Origin: Monosiga brevicollis MX1
Taxonomy: Eukaryota; Opisthokonta; Choanoflagellata; Craspedida; Salpingoecidae
Length of the DNA stretch: 64,000 nucleotides
Direction: 5' to 3'
NCBI RefSeq assembly: GCF_000002865.3
Contig: NW_001865039.1
Location: 3,160,835-3,224,834 of the forward strand
The translations under genes were made by a program, and so were the position numbers. Position 1 is the stretch's first letter; every line of letters starts with the position of its first letter. Under the pieces are notes generated by a model that did no database searches, was not told where the DNA came from, and saw nothing but the letters and a program-made list of their open reading frames with translations. This document shows positions 56,166-64,000 of the stretch, in pieces.

Positions 56166-56484
56166 ATGGCGACGGCGACGGCGGCGGCAACGGCTGGCGG
56201 CGAAGTGGTCAGCGCTGCTGCCCGTGTGTCGGAATGTGAGAGAGTCGTTGGCGATCTCTTCGCCCCTTTTTATCTGACATTGGGAGGAGGTCGTCAAGGT
56301 GGAGCAACAGCTGTTGTGTGCAGATTCTTTGCTGGAAACCTGTATGGCTGGATGGGGAAAAGACGGCTCTGCAGCTTTAGTGGAATTATACAGAATTGTC
56401 AGAGCCTTCTCTTGTCATCATTTTTCTTATTGTAAAACGGTGACAATACTTTCTGACGTTTCTTACTCACGGGCACGCTGTTGA
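56166..56484 (+). CDS. Putative small gene, unrecognised
   Basis: The ATG at 56166 opens MATATAAATAGGE and can be joined by a short intron (about 56209-56286) to a frame reading VVKVEQQLLCADSLLETC, MAGWGKDGSAALVELYRIV, RAFSCHHFSYCK and a stop at 56484. Both parts look protein-like, but the acceptor (gggag) is weak, and the 3' end overlaps the minus-strand ORF at 56463-56702. An alternative unspliced frame from the same ATG continues SAAARVSECERVVGDLFA. Low-confidence call on coding appearance only. Confidence 0.3.
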
Positions 56485-56702
56485 CCCACGTTCTTGGCTA
56501 GTGCGTTGCTTCTCAAATCAGCTTCACGAAGACTCCCGACCTTTCCATGAAGGTGTCGGTGTGACTTGAGGGCATGCAAAGGGGGCGCCCGAGGCAGATT
56601 GAAGGCGCTGGTGTTGATGGCAGTGGGGTCAGGCACGGGCGACCCCACTGCCCTAAGCCCGCCCGGCTCAAACAGATGCTGCAAAGGCAAATGACGGACC
56701 AT
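56463..56702 (-). CDS. Putative terminal exon or small protein, unrecognised
   Basis: A minus-strand frame from an ATG at 56702 (open further upstream to about 56760) to a TAA at 56463 encodes 79 residues: MVRHLPLQHLFEPGGL, PDPTAINTSAFNLPRAPP, HGKVGSLREADLRSNALAKN. Composition looks natural and the frame has no repeats, so it may be the last exon of a gene whose upstream exons are lost in the GA-rich region to the right. No family recognised. Confidence 0.35.
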   Translation of the reverse strand: MVRHLPLQHLFEPGGLRAVGSPVPDPTAINTSAFNLPRAPPLHALKSHRHLHGKVGSLREADLRSNALAKNVGQQRARE

Positions 56703-56825
56703 TCCCTCTTGTCGTCGAGATGTGCCTTGCAACACATTCACAGTCAAAGTCGTTGAGCCGGTGCAAGAAGGCCTTAGTGTGTGAAACAGCTGTCAGCAGA
56801 AGCAAGATCCAGTCAAAGAGAGACA

Positions 56826-57165
56826 CAGACGAGAGAGAGAGAGAACAGAGAGAGAGAGAACAGAGAGAGAGAGAACAGAGAGAGAGAGAGGAGATTTTGA
56901 GAGATTTTGAGAGATTTAGAGAGAGAGAGAGATTTAGAGAGAGAGAGAGAGAGAGAGAGATCTAGAGAGAGAGATTTTGAGAGAAAGAGAGTTTTAGGAA
57001 GAGAAAGAGAGAGAAACTGAAAGGCAGACAAAGAAAGAGAGAGAGAGAGATTTAGAGAGAGAGATTTAGAGAGAGAGATTTAGAGAGAGAGATTTAGAGA
57101 GAGAGATTTAGAGAGCGATTTAGAGAGAGAGATTTAGAGAGAGATTTAGAGAGAGAGATAGAGAG
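56826..57165. repeat. Long GA-rich repeat with gagagattta units
   Basis: About 340 nt of (GA)n broken into units ending in ttta or tttt, such as gagagagattta repeated more than ten times, followed by CA repeats to about 57200. Translated ORFs across it (Ser/Leu or Arg/Glu) are artefacts. It lies upstream of the SAP-bZIP gene; the remaining sequence to 57697 holds no supported exon. Confidence 0.9.
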
Positions 57166-57697
57166 CCACACACGCACACAAATACACACGCACACACATT
57201 TTTTTTTCTCCTGCTGAACGTCCTTTACCTGTTGGTGTGTGTCCCGCTTCCAATCGATACGCCTCCCCAAGTTGTACGCACACACACACGCATTGGTGGC
57301 ATAAGGTACGCATGTGCGCAGGGGTTTGGCAGTCGGAGGAGGGGCTTGTTTTGCGCTGCATGGTCTCTGCTTGCTCTTGGACTTGCTTTGCCGTGCCTTT
57401 GTGCGACGTTGCGTCACGGTCGCTCCACCGGGCGGTTGTGTCGACGCCAGGGACGGCGTCGAAGAGCAGCATACCCTCTCCCTCTGCTCCGTCTTGGCTC
57501 TCCTCAAACACCTGCTGCTTGGCCCTCTCTGCTGCTTACTCTTGGGGGCATCTGATTCGTGTTGATTTTTTTAGTTGTTCCCATTCACTTGTACCCACCA
57601 CCAGCTCACAGCAGTGTGTGCTTGGCGTGCCCCTCCCTTCCCCCGCCTTTTTTTTTCGTCTTCAGTCGCTGTTGCGCTTCCACAGAACACCAGCATC

Positions 57698-58252
57698 ATG
57701 TCGGATGCCAAGCGTGAGGCGAGCGATGGGTCAGACATTTGCATCCCCAGCAAGCTGACCGTCGATGAGCTCCGCGATGAACTGCGCTGCCGCAAACTCC
57801 CAACCACCGGCCTCAAACCTTCCCTAATCACACGACTGGAAGAAGCGCTTTCCCTGCCCGGTGCGCCCATGCACTGCCTGGCCACGGCTGCCCCAAAGCC
57901 CGAGGAGAAGCGCAAGAAACGCGCTAGCAACAAGAAAGAGCCCACGCGCGATGAGTTTGGATCAGAGGAGGAATATCAGTTGGCCTGGACCAAATGGCGT
58001 GAATCTCGCGACAACAACAACGAGTCTGTCAAGCGCTCTCGTATGATGGCCAAGAAGAAGCGCGAGGAACAGGAACGCGTCCACGAGGAGCGCGAGGCCC
58101 AGAATCGCAAACTGGAAACCGTCGTTTCCTCCATGCGCGATGAGGTCAAGTTTCTCAACAAGGTCCTCAAGACCCCGGAGCTGCTTGACCGTCAGGAGCT
58201 TGTGCGCCTTGAGGAACTCTTGGCCAAGGGCATGCCGGCCAATGCTTCCTAG
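57698..58252 (+). CDS. SAP-domain bZIP protein, single exon
   Basis: A 184-codon intronless gene. Residues 19-53 form a SAP motif (KLTVDELRDELRCRKLP, GLKPSLITRLEEAL), a two-helix module that binds AT-rich scaffold DNA or acts in transcription and RNA processing. Residues 98-156 read as a bZIP: basic region RESRDNNNESVKRSR with the N-x7-R signature (N107, R115), then a KKKREEQERVHEER hinge and a short zipper (LETVVSSMRDEVKFLNKVL). The basic region is closest in wording to C/EBP-type factors. A SAP domain joined to bZIP in so small a protein is uncommon. The start is the only ATG before the SAP motif. A role as a DNA-binding transcription factor is inference from the two domains. Confidence 0.85.
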   Translation: MSDAKREASDGSDICIPSKLTVDELRDELRCRKLPTTGLKPSLITRLEEALSLPGAPMHCLATAAPKPEEKRKKRASNKKEPTRDEFGSEEEYQLAWTKWRESRDNNNESVKRSRMMAKKKREEQERVHEEREAQNRKLETVVSSMRDEVKFLNKVLKTPELLDRQELVRLEELLAKGMPANAS

Positions 58253-59380
58253 TTCTCCAGCCATCCCTTTGCCGCCAATGTGCTGCAACTCAATTACCCT
58301 GTTGGGTGAGATGGATGTGCTTTCTCGTTCTGTCACCACTTTCTTCCTGTGTCCAGTGTCTTGCTTGTCCTCAGCGCCGGCCCTACCCACTTTAAACAAG
58401 GATGCCGGCTTGTCCATTGATTGTCTTGATCCTATTTTACCTTCCACTTGTCCTTGCACCCTTTATGGTATGGATGGATGCTGGAAGGATGAGTTGTGTG
58501 CATCACCTTGAGCAGTCGTACGTCAAGAGTCTGCGGGCTTTCTGACCAAGCCTGCTCACCCGGTGCCAGCAAATGTTGTGCTTGGCTTCTTGTGTGTGTG
58601 TACACGCAGCGAGCTTGAGAGAGAGACTTGCGCTGCGCGTTTTACTTCTTCGGGCCACGGCTTCATGCCCGTCAACCCTCTTTCTTTCTTGTCATACCTG
58701 GGTTTGGTTGTGTTCTACCCCCTTGCTCCGTGCATTGCGTTTGGTTGCGGCTCAAAGGGCCATGCCATTCTCTTCTCATTGCTGTGCTTTTCTCGACGCG
58801 GAGTACTCTTCCTTGTCGCCTTGGTTGCCCCTGCCTGTCTTCCATGTGTGCGTGTGTGTGATGGATGGCGATGTCTTTTGTAATTCTAGCTCCGGGATTG
58901 CCTTGTCCCCATCGCTCCCGAGCCATCCCTTGCCTTTTATGATTCTCTTCCTTTTTTTTTTTCCATGATTCTTTTCAATCCAAAAAGAAAAAAAAAAAAA
59001 CAAAAAAAAAAACAGAAAAAAAAAAAAACAGAAAAGCAATGATGCGTTGTCACAGCCATAAGAATTCATCAGAATAACCTGTCGTCTTCAAGACAGGTCG
59101 GAATCTGCCATCTCGTTGGTCAAAAAGACGAGTACTTGAAGTGCGTGTCGAATCAAGAGCCCGCTGGAAGCCTGATTTGGGGTCAATTCTCCATGCGTGC
59201 TCAAGAGGACAAAGAATCGATGGGCGCTCAACACCAACACCAACACCAACACCAACAACCACCCCTTCCACATGGAATCTGGCTCCAGCTGCTCCTCACC
59301 CCACATTAAAAGCGCCTCGGGCGCTGTTCGCCGACCCGCTGTCGTCTCTCCCCCGCCATGTCTGAGCGAGGGCAATCCGG
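58253..59380. other. Intergenic, convergent
   Basis: 1.1 kb between the bZIP gene and PCNP 3' ends. A-runs at 58982-59034, and a CAACAC array at about 59229-59264. The ORFs here are Leu/Ser/Cys-rich without motifs. No gene called. Confidence 0.45.
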
Positions 59381-60274
59381 CTATTGCGCACTGCTTGAGT
59401 CTGGACCATCGTGTTCCTGTTCTTGCTCAGCTGCCAGTTTCTCTGCTTCTGTCTCCCATGTGCGGGTACGCCACGTAAAGCCACGCTTGGACTTGCCGTA
59501 ACTATTGGGGCCAGCCGATGTGCGTGTCTCACTAGCGAGACGCATAGCCAAAAGAAGAGACATGGCATGTCAGCGGGGATGAATGTCAGGAGTTGAAATA
59601 TCAAGTAGGCTAGATCGTGCACGCCACCGTCAGGTGATTGAAGCAAACAACGCCAACCTGCCAACGTTGCGCATCCGAATGCGCATGGCAGCGGGAATCT
59701 CCTCCTCTTCGTCCTCGTCCTCGTCCTCGTCACCCTACACGGACGCGTTCAGAAGGCAAACGGTCAGCAAGGCGTGTGCTTCTATCCTAGCAAATCGTGT
59801 CCACCACAAACCCCAAAGGCTTCGGCCACCGTGAGCTTGGGTCGCTTGGCTAAGAGGGTCGGCTTGAGGGTCGATGTCGTTGAAACTTTATCCTGTTGGG
59901 CGTCTGCTTTGTGAGTGGCCGTTGGAGCCAAAGCGCCTTTGGAGGCCGGGGCTTTCACTACAGCCGGAGCTGGGGATGGGGTCGTTGTTGAGGCCAAAGC
60001 CGTGGGCACAGAGCTTTGTTCTGGCTTTGGGGTGGGCTCCGCGCGGTCCGACTCGTGGTCAGGTTGAGCTGGGGCTTGGACCGCTGATGATGGCGGTGGT
60101 GGTGGTGGCGGCGGTGGCGGCCGAGCCAACCTTCCAAAACCCAGCCCCCGTCCTATCATACCAGAAACACGCCAAGCAAACACTGTTCATGCTGAGCCAC
60201 GTTCGTGTGTGATCACCGTGTCTCTTGCCCCAGTACGGATGGCCAGGACCGGACCAACAACACTTACCCGCCAT
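59381..60274 (-). CDS. PCNP: PCNP, PEST-containing nuclear protein
   Basis: Small nuclear protein of poorly known function, ubiquitinated in animals. Exons 60274-60268 (only seven nt, ATGGCGG), 60152-59812, 59734-59658 and 59531-59381 give 191 codons plus stop (animal forms are about 178). The N-terminal 90 residues are Pro/Ala/Ser/Thr-rich, including a run of ten Pro. The conserved C-terminal half is clear: KPTLLAKRPKLTVAEAFG, an acidic run (DEDEDEDEEEE), MRMRIRNVG, then ETRTSAGPNSYGKSKRGF and a short charged tail. These match the PCNP core order. The acidic run is encoded by a ctcgtc-type repeat (59704-59732). The seven-nt first exon is supported by frame and splice consensus but should be confirmed. 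Confidence 0.9.
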
Positions 60275-60453
60275 GCTGTGTTTTTGGAGCTCGAACAGAA
60301 AATGATGCTGTTTCTGTGTGCTGACAAAAAAAAAAAAAATCGGAAAAAACAAACAAACACTTGAAGACGATCCGCTGTCCTTTTCCACAAGAATGATGGG
60401 CGGCCTGGGGCCTGTGACGGGATGTTCAGTTTGGGGTTTGAATTGTCATAAAT

Positions 60454-62178
60454 CTACGCGCTCTGCGCAATTTTGGCCATAAGCATGGCCTCCATGTCTT
60501 CGAGATCCATGCCCTCATCGGGGGCTATATCGGCTTCGGTGGTCGTTGGCGCTTCTGCAGTCAACGGAGTCCCGGTGGTCTCGGTCGTCATGAGCTCAAT
60601 CTAAGGAACGTTTGGGGCCGAGGTTAGAGGCGCAGATCAAACATGTTTTGTCCCGGCAGGCTGGCAACTGACCTTTTTGAGGCCATTTTGAGCGCCACGC
60701 GAGCGTTCCCGAAGCATCGCCTCAAGCTACAAGCATAGAATGGCAGCGGCATGAGATGGGTGCACATGCGGCGGCGGCCGACACCTAGGTTATAACGTAC
60801 AGCGCTCTGTCGCGAGCGAAAAGACACAATTGCCCGCCCCGGCTTTCCAAAAACAATCTCATCCAGTCGTCCATACTAAGCGAGCGATGACCGGGCGTTG
60901 GGAAGTGAGCATGAGCTACCAAGATCCACAAACGGCAAGCTTTGGGGATGGGCGCCCTCAAGCTCGCAGCTGCGAGTCATCAAAAAAAAAAAAAAAATGG
61001 CCCAGTTGTCAACCAAGCAGCAGGGCATCTTGAGCACACTGATACAGACCTTGTCGAAGATATCACGTAGACTCGTGTCTGTATGATTGGTCTTCGAATC
61101 CCACTTAACCTGGCAATATGCGGTCAAAAAGACGGCACGCGGATCAAATCGAGAACACTTTGGCGAACTCTGGAGCGTCACAGAACACCTTGAACTGGTC
61201 TAACCTTGAGAACCCCGTGCTGAGATGCTTCTGCAGCACGGCGATTACTTGCATCATGAGCTCGTTGAAGCTCGGCTTCGATGCGGACCTGCTCAGCTTC
61301 GAGGCGCTCGATGCCCTCCGCACGCAATCGCTTAATCTGTTCATCATGGGTTTGAACCAGAAGCCAGGACACGCCGCACGCGCCGAGTGTGAATGATGGG
61401 GCTGACGGCGAAAGGTAACTGGTGCAGACAAGGACAAGACGAAAGCCGCCAACAACAAGGGGTGTGTGTGTGTGTGTGTGTGTGAGCAAGCAGCAAGGCC
61501 AACCTCCGCCTGCATTTGCGCATCATGCTGCCGCGTTGCAGCCTTGACACGCTTGGCATCGCGCTCACGGGCATCCAGCTCTACAGGGCAAGTTTGGTTT
61601 AAAGAGTAAAGTTTGGCCCTTCATGTGGTGCTGTGCGATACGGGCTGCGGTCGTGGCGTGTTCCATACCTTCACGGGCTTTGCGTTGCTCTTCATTGAGC
61701 TTGGCATGTCGCACTTGGGCGGCCTGCTTTGCTTTGAGCTTGGCATCATACTTGGCACGGCTTGTCTCATCTGACAAGAGCTCATACGCCTCGCCCAGGG
61801 CATCAAACTTGATGCGCAATCTCTTTTTCTCTATCGCCACGCGCCCCCGCCAAGAAACACGGGCAGAATTAGTGGGTGGCCTCGTGTGGTTTGCCAACCT
61901 TGGCCTCTGAATCGAGGCTGCCGTCAAACAACCAGCTCGCCCATGGCTGACGCACCACTTTCAGAGACGTTCATGTGCTTGTCCGGGTGATATTTGCGTG
62001 ACATGTCTCGCTTGGCCTTGCGAATCTGGACATGCACAAGAACCCTCCATGAGACGAGCTACCAATACTGAGAAAGGGACTCACTTTGGCAACATGGGAT
62101 ACCAAGGGCACAAACCTCTTCAATGGTGGCCGTCATTTCGATGCCCAGCACCTCGTACGGACACGATCCATCCTCCAT
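60454..62178 (-). CDS. DNAJC17: DNAJC17, J-domain and RRM spliceosome-associated cochaperone
   Basis: Hsp70 cochaperone linked to pre-mRNA splicing. Exons 62178-62116, 62025-61956, 61830-61669, 61580-61504, 61336-61205, 61109-61050, 60875-60801, 60726-60673 and 60600-60454 give 279 codons plus stop (animal forms about 300). J domain: CPYEVLGIEMTATIEEIRKA, with the HPD triad at residues 34-36 (KYHPDKH), then FDALGEAYELLSDETSRAKY. A coiled-coil linker follows (KLKAKQAAQ; ELDAREREAKRVK-like). The RRM is split over two exons: VKWDSKTNHTDTSLRDIFDK then YGRLDEIVFGKPGRAIVSF. The tail is acidic and Met-rich (GMDLEDMEAMLMAKIAQ). PCNP lies 180 nt downstream on the same strand. Confidence 0.93.
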
Positions 62179-62352
62179 GGTGCTGGTGACCGGGGCAACA
62201 GCACCTCTCTCGTTGTCGATCGTTTGGACGAGTTTGAAAAAAAAGTCAAATTCACCACACCCCTCTAATTTCTTTTAATTATCGCTCTGAGTTGTGTGAC
62301 AATTTAACACAGTTTGCTTGCGAAAGGGTCTTTGGAATCATGAAAGCAGAGC

Positions 62353-62790
62353 ATGGCGAAGCGACCGCGCCCACGAAGGCTTGAGGCCAAGGTCGTGCCG
62401 GCCGCCGCTTTTGCCGAGGACGAGCGTTTCCCTGCTGCGTTTCGACAGCATTTACTGGCAGAAACCCATGAGTCGGGGGCCCAACTTTCTATTTGGATAC
62501 TATCTCTGTGCGTATGCGAGCTCCTCAAGCTGCGCGCCGAAGGACACTCCACAGCTGCTCTTCGTCGCGGCCTGGCATTTGCTATCACCATGGCATGCGC
62601 GACCCTGCAGTATCATGTCGAATTTGTTCCGCGACCAGCTTGCATGCCCCGTGATGCAGCGAATCCACATGTAGACGTTGAGCAGGCGCCATATTCTGGT
62701 CTGACTGGGGCAGCGCAACTTGAGCGCTTGGCTAGCTCTGATTCATCCTTCTATAAAATGGCGCGAGCACGATCATCCATGTCAGACTGA
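62353..62790 (+). CDS. Putative ORF, unrecognised
   Basis: An open frame of 145 codons from an ATG in fair context (gcatggcg). It opens MAKRPRPRRLEAKVVPAA and continues FPAAFRQHLLAETHESGAQ and ALRRGLAFAITMACATL. There are possible donors (aaggtcgtg at about 62391; ctgtgcgta at about 62508), and an alternative frame (IYWQKPMSRGPNFLFGYYL) is equally protein-like, so the true exon structure is unclear. Its 3' end overlaps the minus-strand ORF at 62751-62981. It could be a real small gene with introns; no family recognised. Confidence 0.3.
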   Translation: MAKRPRPRRLEAKVVPAAAFAEDERFPAAFRQHLLAETHESGAQLSIWILSLCVCELLKLRAEGHSTAALRRGLAFAITMACATLQYHVEFVPRPACMPRDAANPHVDVEQAPYSGLTGAAQLERLASSDSSFYKMARARSSMSD

Positions 62791-62981
62791 CGCGCCTGCA
62801 TCTCTTGTCTGGCGAGGGCGCCATTGCGCAGTATAATTTGGCGCTCACTCATGATCTCCTGCATAACCGAGATCAGCTTTGTCCAAACCTCGCGGCGACC
62901 AGCAGGAGCGCGGGTGTGATCGATCACATCCGCATTGCCGGTCTCGGGCAGTTCCTTCTCGTCAGCTTCAAACTGCTCCAT
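62751..62981 (-). CDS. Small helical protein or terminal exon, unrecognised
   Basis: 76 codons from an ATG at 62981 to a TAG at 62751. The sequence is charged and helical (MEQFEADEKELPETGNADVI; REVWTKLISVMQEIMSERQ; ARQEMQARQSDMDDRARAI) and looks coding. The frame is open a little upstream (WCLFLDI) behind an acceptor-like catcaaag, so upstream exons are possible but would overlap the 3' end of the neighbouring minus-strand gene. Function unknown. Confidence 0.4.
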   Translation of the reverse strand: MEQFEADEKELPETGNADVIDHTRAPAGRREVWTKLISVMQEIMSERQIILRNGALARQEMQARQSDMDDRARAIL

Positions 62982-63032
62982 GATATCCAAAAATAGACAC
63001 CACCTTTGATGCCGTTTGCCCAGACGTTCGTT

Positions 63033-63483
63033 TCAATTCTTCAATTGAAGATCTTTCCATGCCAAGCGGCGCAGGTCTTTGTATTGTACAGGCAAAATAC
63101 CGATTGCGAACAACCTACAGAGCCAGTTGTGGTAAGGTGGGGACGTGTTCTAAAAGCCTCAGCATAGACCACGAAGAACGCGGGACAACAAATAACAAAA
63201 AGGAAAAAGGAAAGGCAAAATACGAACTAGCACAGGCACAACAAGGCTCAAGCGTACCGTAGCTGCATGCCGTGTTCAAAAGATTGACATTGAAGCATTC
63301 GAGAACATCCACGATCTCACTTGGCCGAGAAAAAGTGGGCAAGGCAAGTCCACTCAATCTCAAAAATCGAATCAACGGCATTTGAGCGTCTCAAAAACCT
63401 GCCATATCGCGGTTTTCAAACTTCTTAGCGAAGCACCACTTCAAGGCTTTGCCCAACAAGAAGTCGTGTGCAAGGTGTTTCAT
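63033..63483 (-). CDS. Probable small protein of 67 residues, unrecognised
   Basis: Exons 63483-63440, 63398-63321 and 63114-63033 join in frame: MKHLAHDFLLGKALK, FLRRSNAVDSIFEIEWTC, LAHFFSAKLFAIGILPVQY, KDLRRLAWKDLQLKN and stop. The second and third exons have good splice sites and natural composition. The first intron would be only 41 nt, shorter than others in this window, so the 5' exon is uncertain. The coding stretch is bounded upstream by the ICMT-like gene ending at 63657, so the gene must be small. A single hydrophobic segment (LAHFFSAKLFAIGILPV) could be membrane-associated. No family recognised. Confidence 0.45.
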
Positions 63484-63656
63484 GGCGATCGGCACCTCCG
63501 GCGCCGACTCTGTTCTCAGGTATGTCCGAACATGTCCATGAAGAGGCGGAGAATCAACGAAAATCAATTGTGTGACAGTCGGCTTGGGACTCGGACAGCG
63601 ATGCACACGGTATAGAGCATAGCTCAAGTTAAAATGAATACCAACACGGAACACAG

Positions 63657-63846
63657 CTAGAGCCAGCGAGGCACGCGGGCGCAGTAGTCGTCAAAGGCAA
63701 GGCCAAAGATGGAGCGCATCATGGCCTCCTCGCGCGGTACAAAGAACTTATCAATGATAACAAAGACAGTCCCCACCACAAGCAAGCTCGAGACTTGGCC
63801 ACAGTAGAACATGCCTCCAACCAGAGTCGTGGTCAACCCCAGATAC
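63657..63846 (-). CDS. ICMT-like (isoprenylcysteine/phospholipid methyltransferase family) last exon
   Basis: The 3'-terminal exon of a gene that continues to the right. After the acceptor (acacag) it reads YLGLTTTLVGGMFYCGQV, a hydrophobic helix LLVVGTVFVIIDKFF, then VPREEAMMRSIFGLAFDDYC and ARVPRWL with a stop. The EE-x(2)-(L/M)-x(4)-FG-x(3)-Y-Y/DY-x-VPRW pattern is the cofactor-binding C-terminus of ICMT/PEMT-type integral membrane methyltransferases. The upstream exon within 63850-64000 could not be fixed. Confidence 0.7.
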
Positions 63847-63907
63847 CTGTGTCAAGGCGGTCACCCCAGCGGTGAATTTATCTCCCAACGCTGGTATGGA
63901 GCACGAC

Positions 63908-63944
63908 CGTCTACTGCCATGCGTCCACAGCATGGCAGTAGACG
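63908..63944. repeat. Perfect inverted repeat, 15-bp arms, 7-nt loop
   Basis: cgtctactgccatgc at 63908-63922 is exactly complementary to gcatggcagtagacg at 63930-63944, with gtccaca between. It sits in the probable intron or 5' part of the ICMT-like gene. Confidence 0.95.
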
Positions 63945-64000
63945 CGCGGCAACAAAGCAAAGAACCAGGTGACGGTAGCAGCAGAGCAAGGACATACATG

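Noticed and set aside
61831-61955. An 8-nt microexon (aggccaag) in DNAJC17 between the J-domain exons.
   Set aside because: Direct joining of 61956 to 61830 keeps phase and family sequence without it.

Overview
This is a eukaryotic nuclear contig with dense genes, many short introns (mostly about 60-160 nt, GT-AG, donors often gtacgt, gtgagt or gtttgt) and abundant dinucleotide and poly-A microsatellites. SH2 proteins with phosphotyrosine-type motifs, a TRPV-like channel, PCNP, DNAJC17, WDR36/UTP21, VPS45 and a CDK12-like kinase, together with a fungal-type aspartokinase that animals lack, point to a choanoflagellate, most likely Monosiga brevicollis. No database search was run. Exon models were built by hand from splice sites, reading-frame continuity and remembered family motifs. 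Spans include introns, and exon coordinates are in the evidence text.

Layout. 1-0.5 kb: start of a kinesin gene (-), running off the left edge. 1.4-3.5 kb: aspartokinase (+). 3.9-7.0 kb: VPS45 (-). 7.7-12.1 kb: CDK12/13-like kinase (+). 12.8-14.8 kb: EamA/WAT1-like transporter (-). 15.3-15.7 kb: small Pro-rich protein (+). 16.0-18.7 kb: unrecognised coiled-coil protein (-). 19.5-28.1 kb: two SH2 genes arranged head to head; the right one carries about ten YxN motifs and an eight-helix membrane domain. 28.4-30.4 kb: coiled-coil protein with WxxRK motifs (-). 30.9-31.5 kb: F-box-like protein (-). 32.0-35.9 kb: secreted right-handed beta-helix protein with an inserted bulb-lectin-like domain (+). 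36.5-42.9 kb: a 31-exon TRPV-like channel whose C-terminus is an EF-hand-like loop plus a nicotinamidase-fold domain (+). 43.2-45.0 kb: poor region with a gene fragment, a diverged duplication, a 259-nt assembly gap and a long GT repeat. 45.1-46.0 kb: unrecognised ORF (+). 46.7-47.9 kb: membrane-anchored Nudix protein (+). 48.0-53.2 kb: WDR36/UTP21 (-). 54.0-55.9 kb: unrecognised acidic protein (-). 57.7-58.3 kb: SAP-bZIP protein (+). 59.4-60.3 kb: PCNP (-). 60.5-62.2 kb: DNAJC17 (-). 62.3-64.0 kb: small ORFs and the last exon of an ICMT-like methyltransferase (-).

The most notable object is the channel at 36.5-42.9 kb. Its nicotinamidase-like domain keeps three metal-site histidines but has lost all three catalytic residues (Asp, Lys and Cys positions are Gly, Thr and Gly). 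This suggests a pyridine-nucleotide-metabolite sensor fused to a TRPV pore. The second is the SH2 / YxN-array / claudin-like protein at 22.4-28.1 kb, which may make soluble and membrane forms through retention of one intron. Most other genes are unrelated housekeeping functions (ribosome biogenesis, splicing, vesicle fusion, transcription), as expected for a eukaryotic contig without operons.
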